NCBI GenBank assembly: GCA_963205165.1
Contig: CAUJJX010000021.1
Span: forward strand, 1 to 45,418
DNA length: 45,418 nucleotides
Source of the DNA: Pseudomonadota bacterium
Lineage (GTDB): Bacteria; Pseudomonadota; Gammaproteobacteria; Burkholderiales; Ga0077523
Reading direction: 5' to 3'
Shown: positions 45,254-45,418 of the stretch, piece by piece
Numbering within the stretch: the stretch's first letter is position 1
Layout of the letters: the number at the start of each line of letters is the position of its first letter
Made by a program: the position numbers and the translations under genes
Notes under the pieces: model-generated
The model's input: only the letters and a program-made list of their open reading frames with translations
Databases searched by the model: none
What the model was told of the DNA's origin: nothing

Positions 45254-45418
45254 ATGACCGAAGGCCAGGACGAACAACCCGACCTCTTCGACGCGTCGCC
45301 CGCTGCGGGCACCGTCGGAGGTCCCGCTGGCGCCGCGAAGACCGTGGCGCCGACCGAAACTCCTGCGACGACCGACGTGCCCGGCACGCCGTCGATCGCG
45401 ACCAGCGACGACGCATCC
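45254..45418 (+). CDS. Truncated gene start, possibly parC
   Basis: 55 codons from ATG 45254, open to the window end: MTEGQDEQPDLFDASPAAGT followed by an Ala/Thr/Pro-rich low-complexity stretch. Starts 7 bp after the DUF3859 stop. Many proteobacterial ParC proteins begin with a short polar DLF-containing tail, and parC often lies close downstream of parE, so topoisomerase IV subunit A is the best guess. No conserved ParC motif lies inside the window, so this rests on position and tail style only. Confidence 0.4.
   Translation, partial: MTEGQDEQPDLFDASPAAGTVGGPAGAAKTVAPTETPATTDVPGTPSIATSDDAS

Overview
The window is GC-rich bacterial chromosome with genes packed on both strands and frequent ATGA/GTGA stop-start overlaps. 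pdxH, surE, parE, RsuA/RluB-type pseudouridine synthase, DksA/TraR-type and TonB receptor genes, together with a PEP-CTERM sorting signal, point to a beta- or gammaproteobacterium. The genus cannot be fixed from the sequence alone. No tRNA, rRNA, CRISPR array, transposase, phage or plasmid gene was found. Accessory character is confined to intergenic repeats, which are numerous and organised.

Layout. 1-4260: heptamer repeats, then a pdxH / Lon-like protease / stress-protein-like operon. 4640-10224 (minus): a tightly coupled operon of acyl-CoA synthetase, E1-alpha, E1-beta, lipoyl E2 and a stand-alone acyl carrier protein. 10619-14801: surE, thiolase and a large acyl-CoA dehydrogenase. 14894-15766: a secreted PEP-CTERM lectin. 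16140-18520: SDR, thioesterase, HSL-family esterase and tautomerase, followed by a DUF559 nuclease. 19277-24348: a catabolic island with a divergent hydroxyacid dehydrogenase, an iron-type alcohol dehydrogenase, a GntR regulator, glutaryl-CoA dehydrogenase and an SDR. It has a perfect 20-bp palindromic operator on its promoter and a 20-bp tandem-repeat array beside it. 24389-28804: a membrane GGDEF/EAL protein divergent from a TonB-dependent receptor. 28872-33460: a secreted cyclase-family protein and a SWIM/SNF2 helicase. 33561-38700: DUF2059, a quinone-oxidoreductase-type enzyme, a small dimeric-barrel protein, an alpha/beta hydrolase, an aminotransferase behind a three-hairpin leader, and a META-type lipoprotein. 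38747-41981: small zinc proteins, an exported protein, a pseudouridine synthase, an S4 protein and an SDR. 42308-end: parE, a repeat island, a DUF3859 protein and the first 55 codons of a gene that may be parC.

Much of the content serves acyl-CoA and carboxylic-acid metabolism: two acyl-CoA dehydrogenases, thiolase, thioesterase, acyl-CoA synthetase, a 2-oxoacid dehydrogenase and several SDRs. The items most worth pursuing are the ACP-bearing 2-oxoacid dehydrogenase operon, whose E2 has an altered active-site motif; the structured leader before the aminotransferase; the GntR operator/promoter; the GGDEF protein with a decayed EAL domain; and the intergenic repeat system, in which REP-like double hairpins, heptamer arrays and two other palindromic families recur together.
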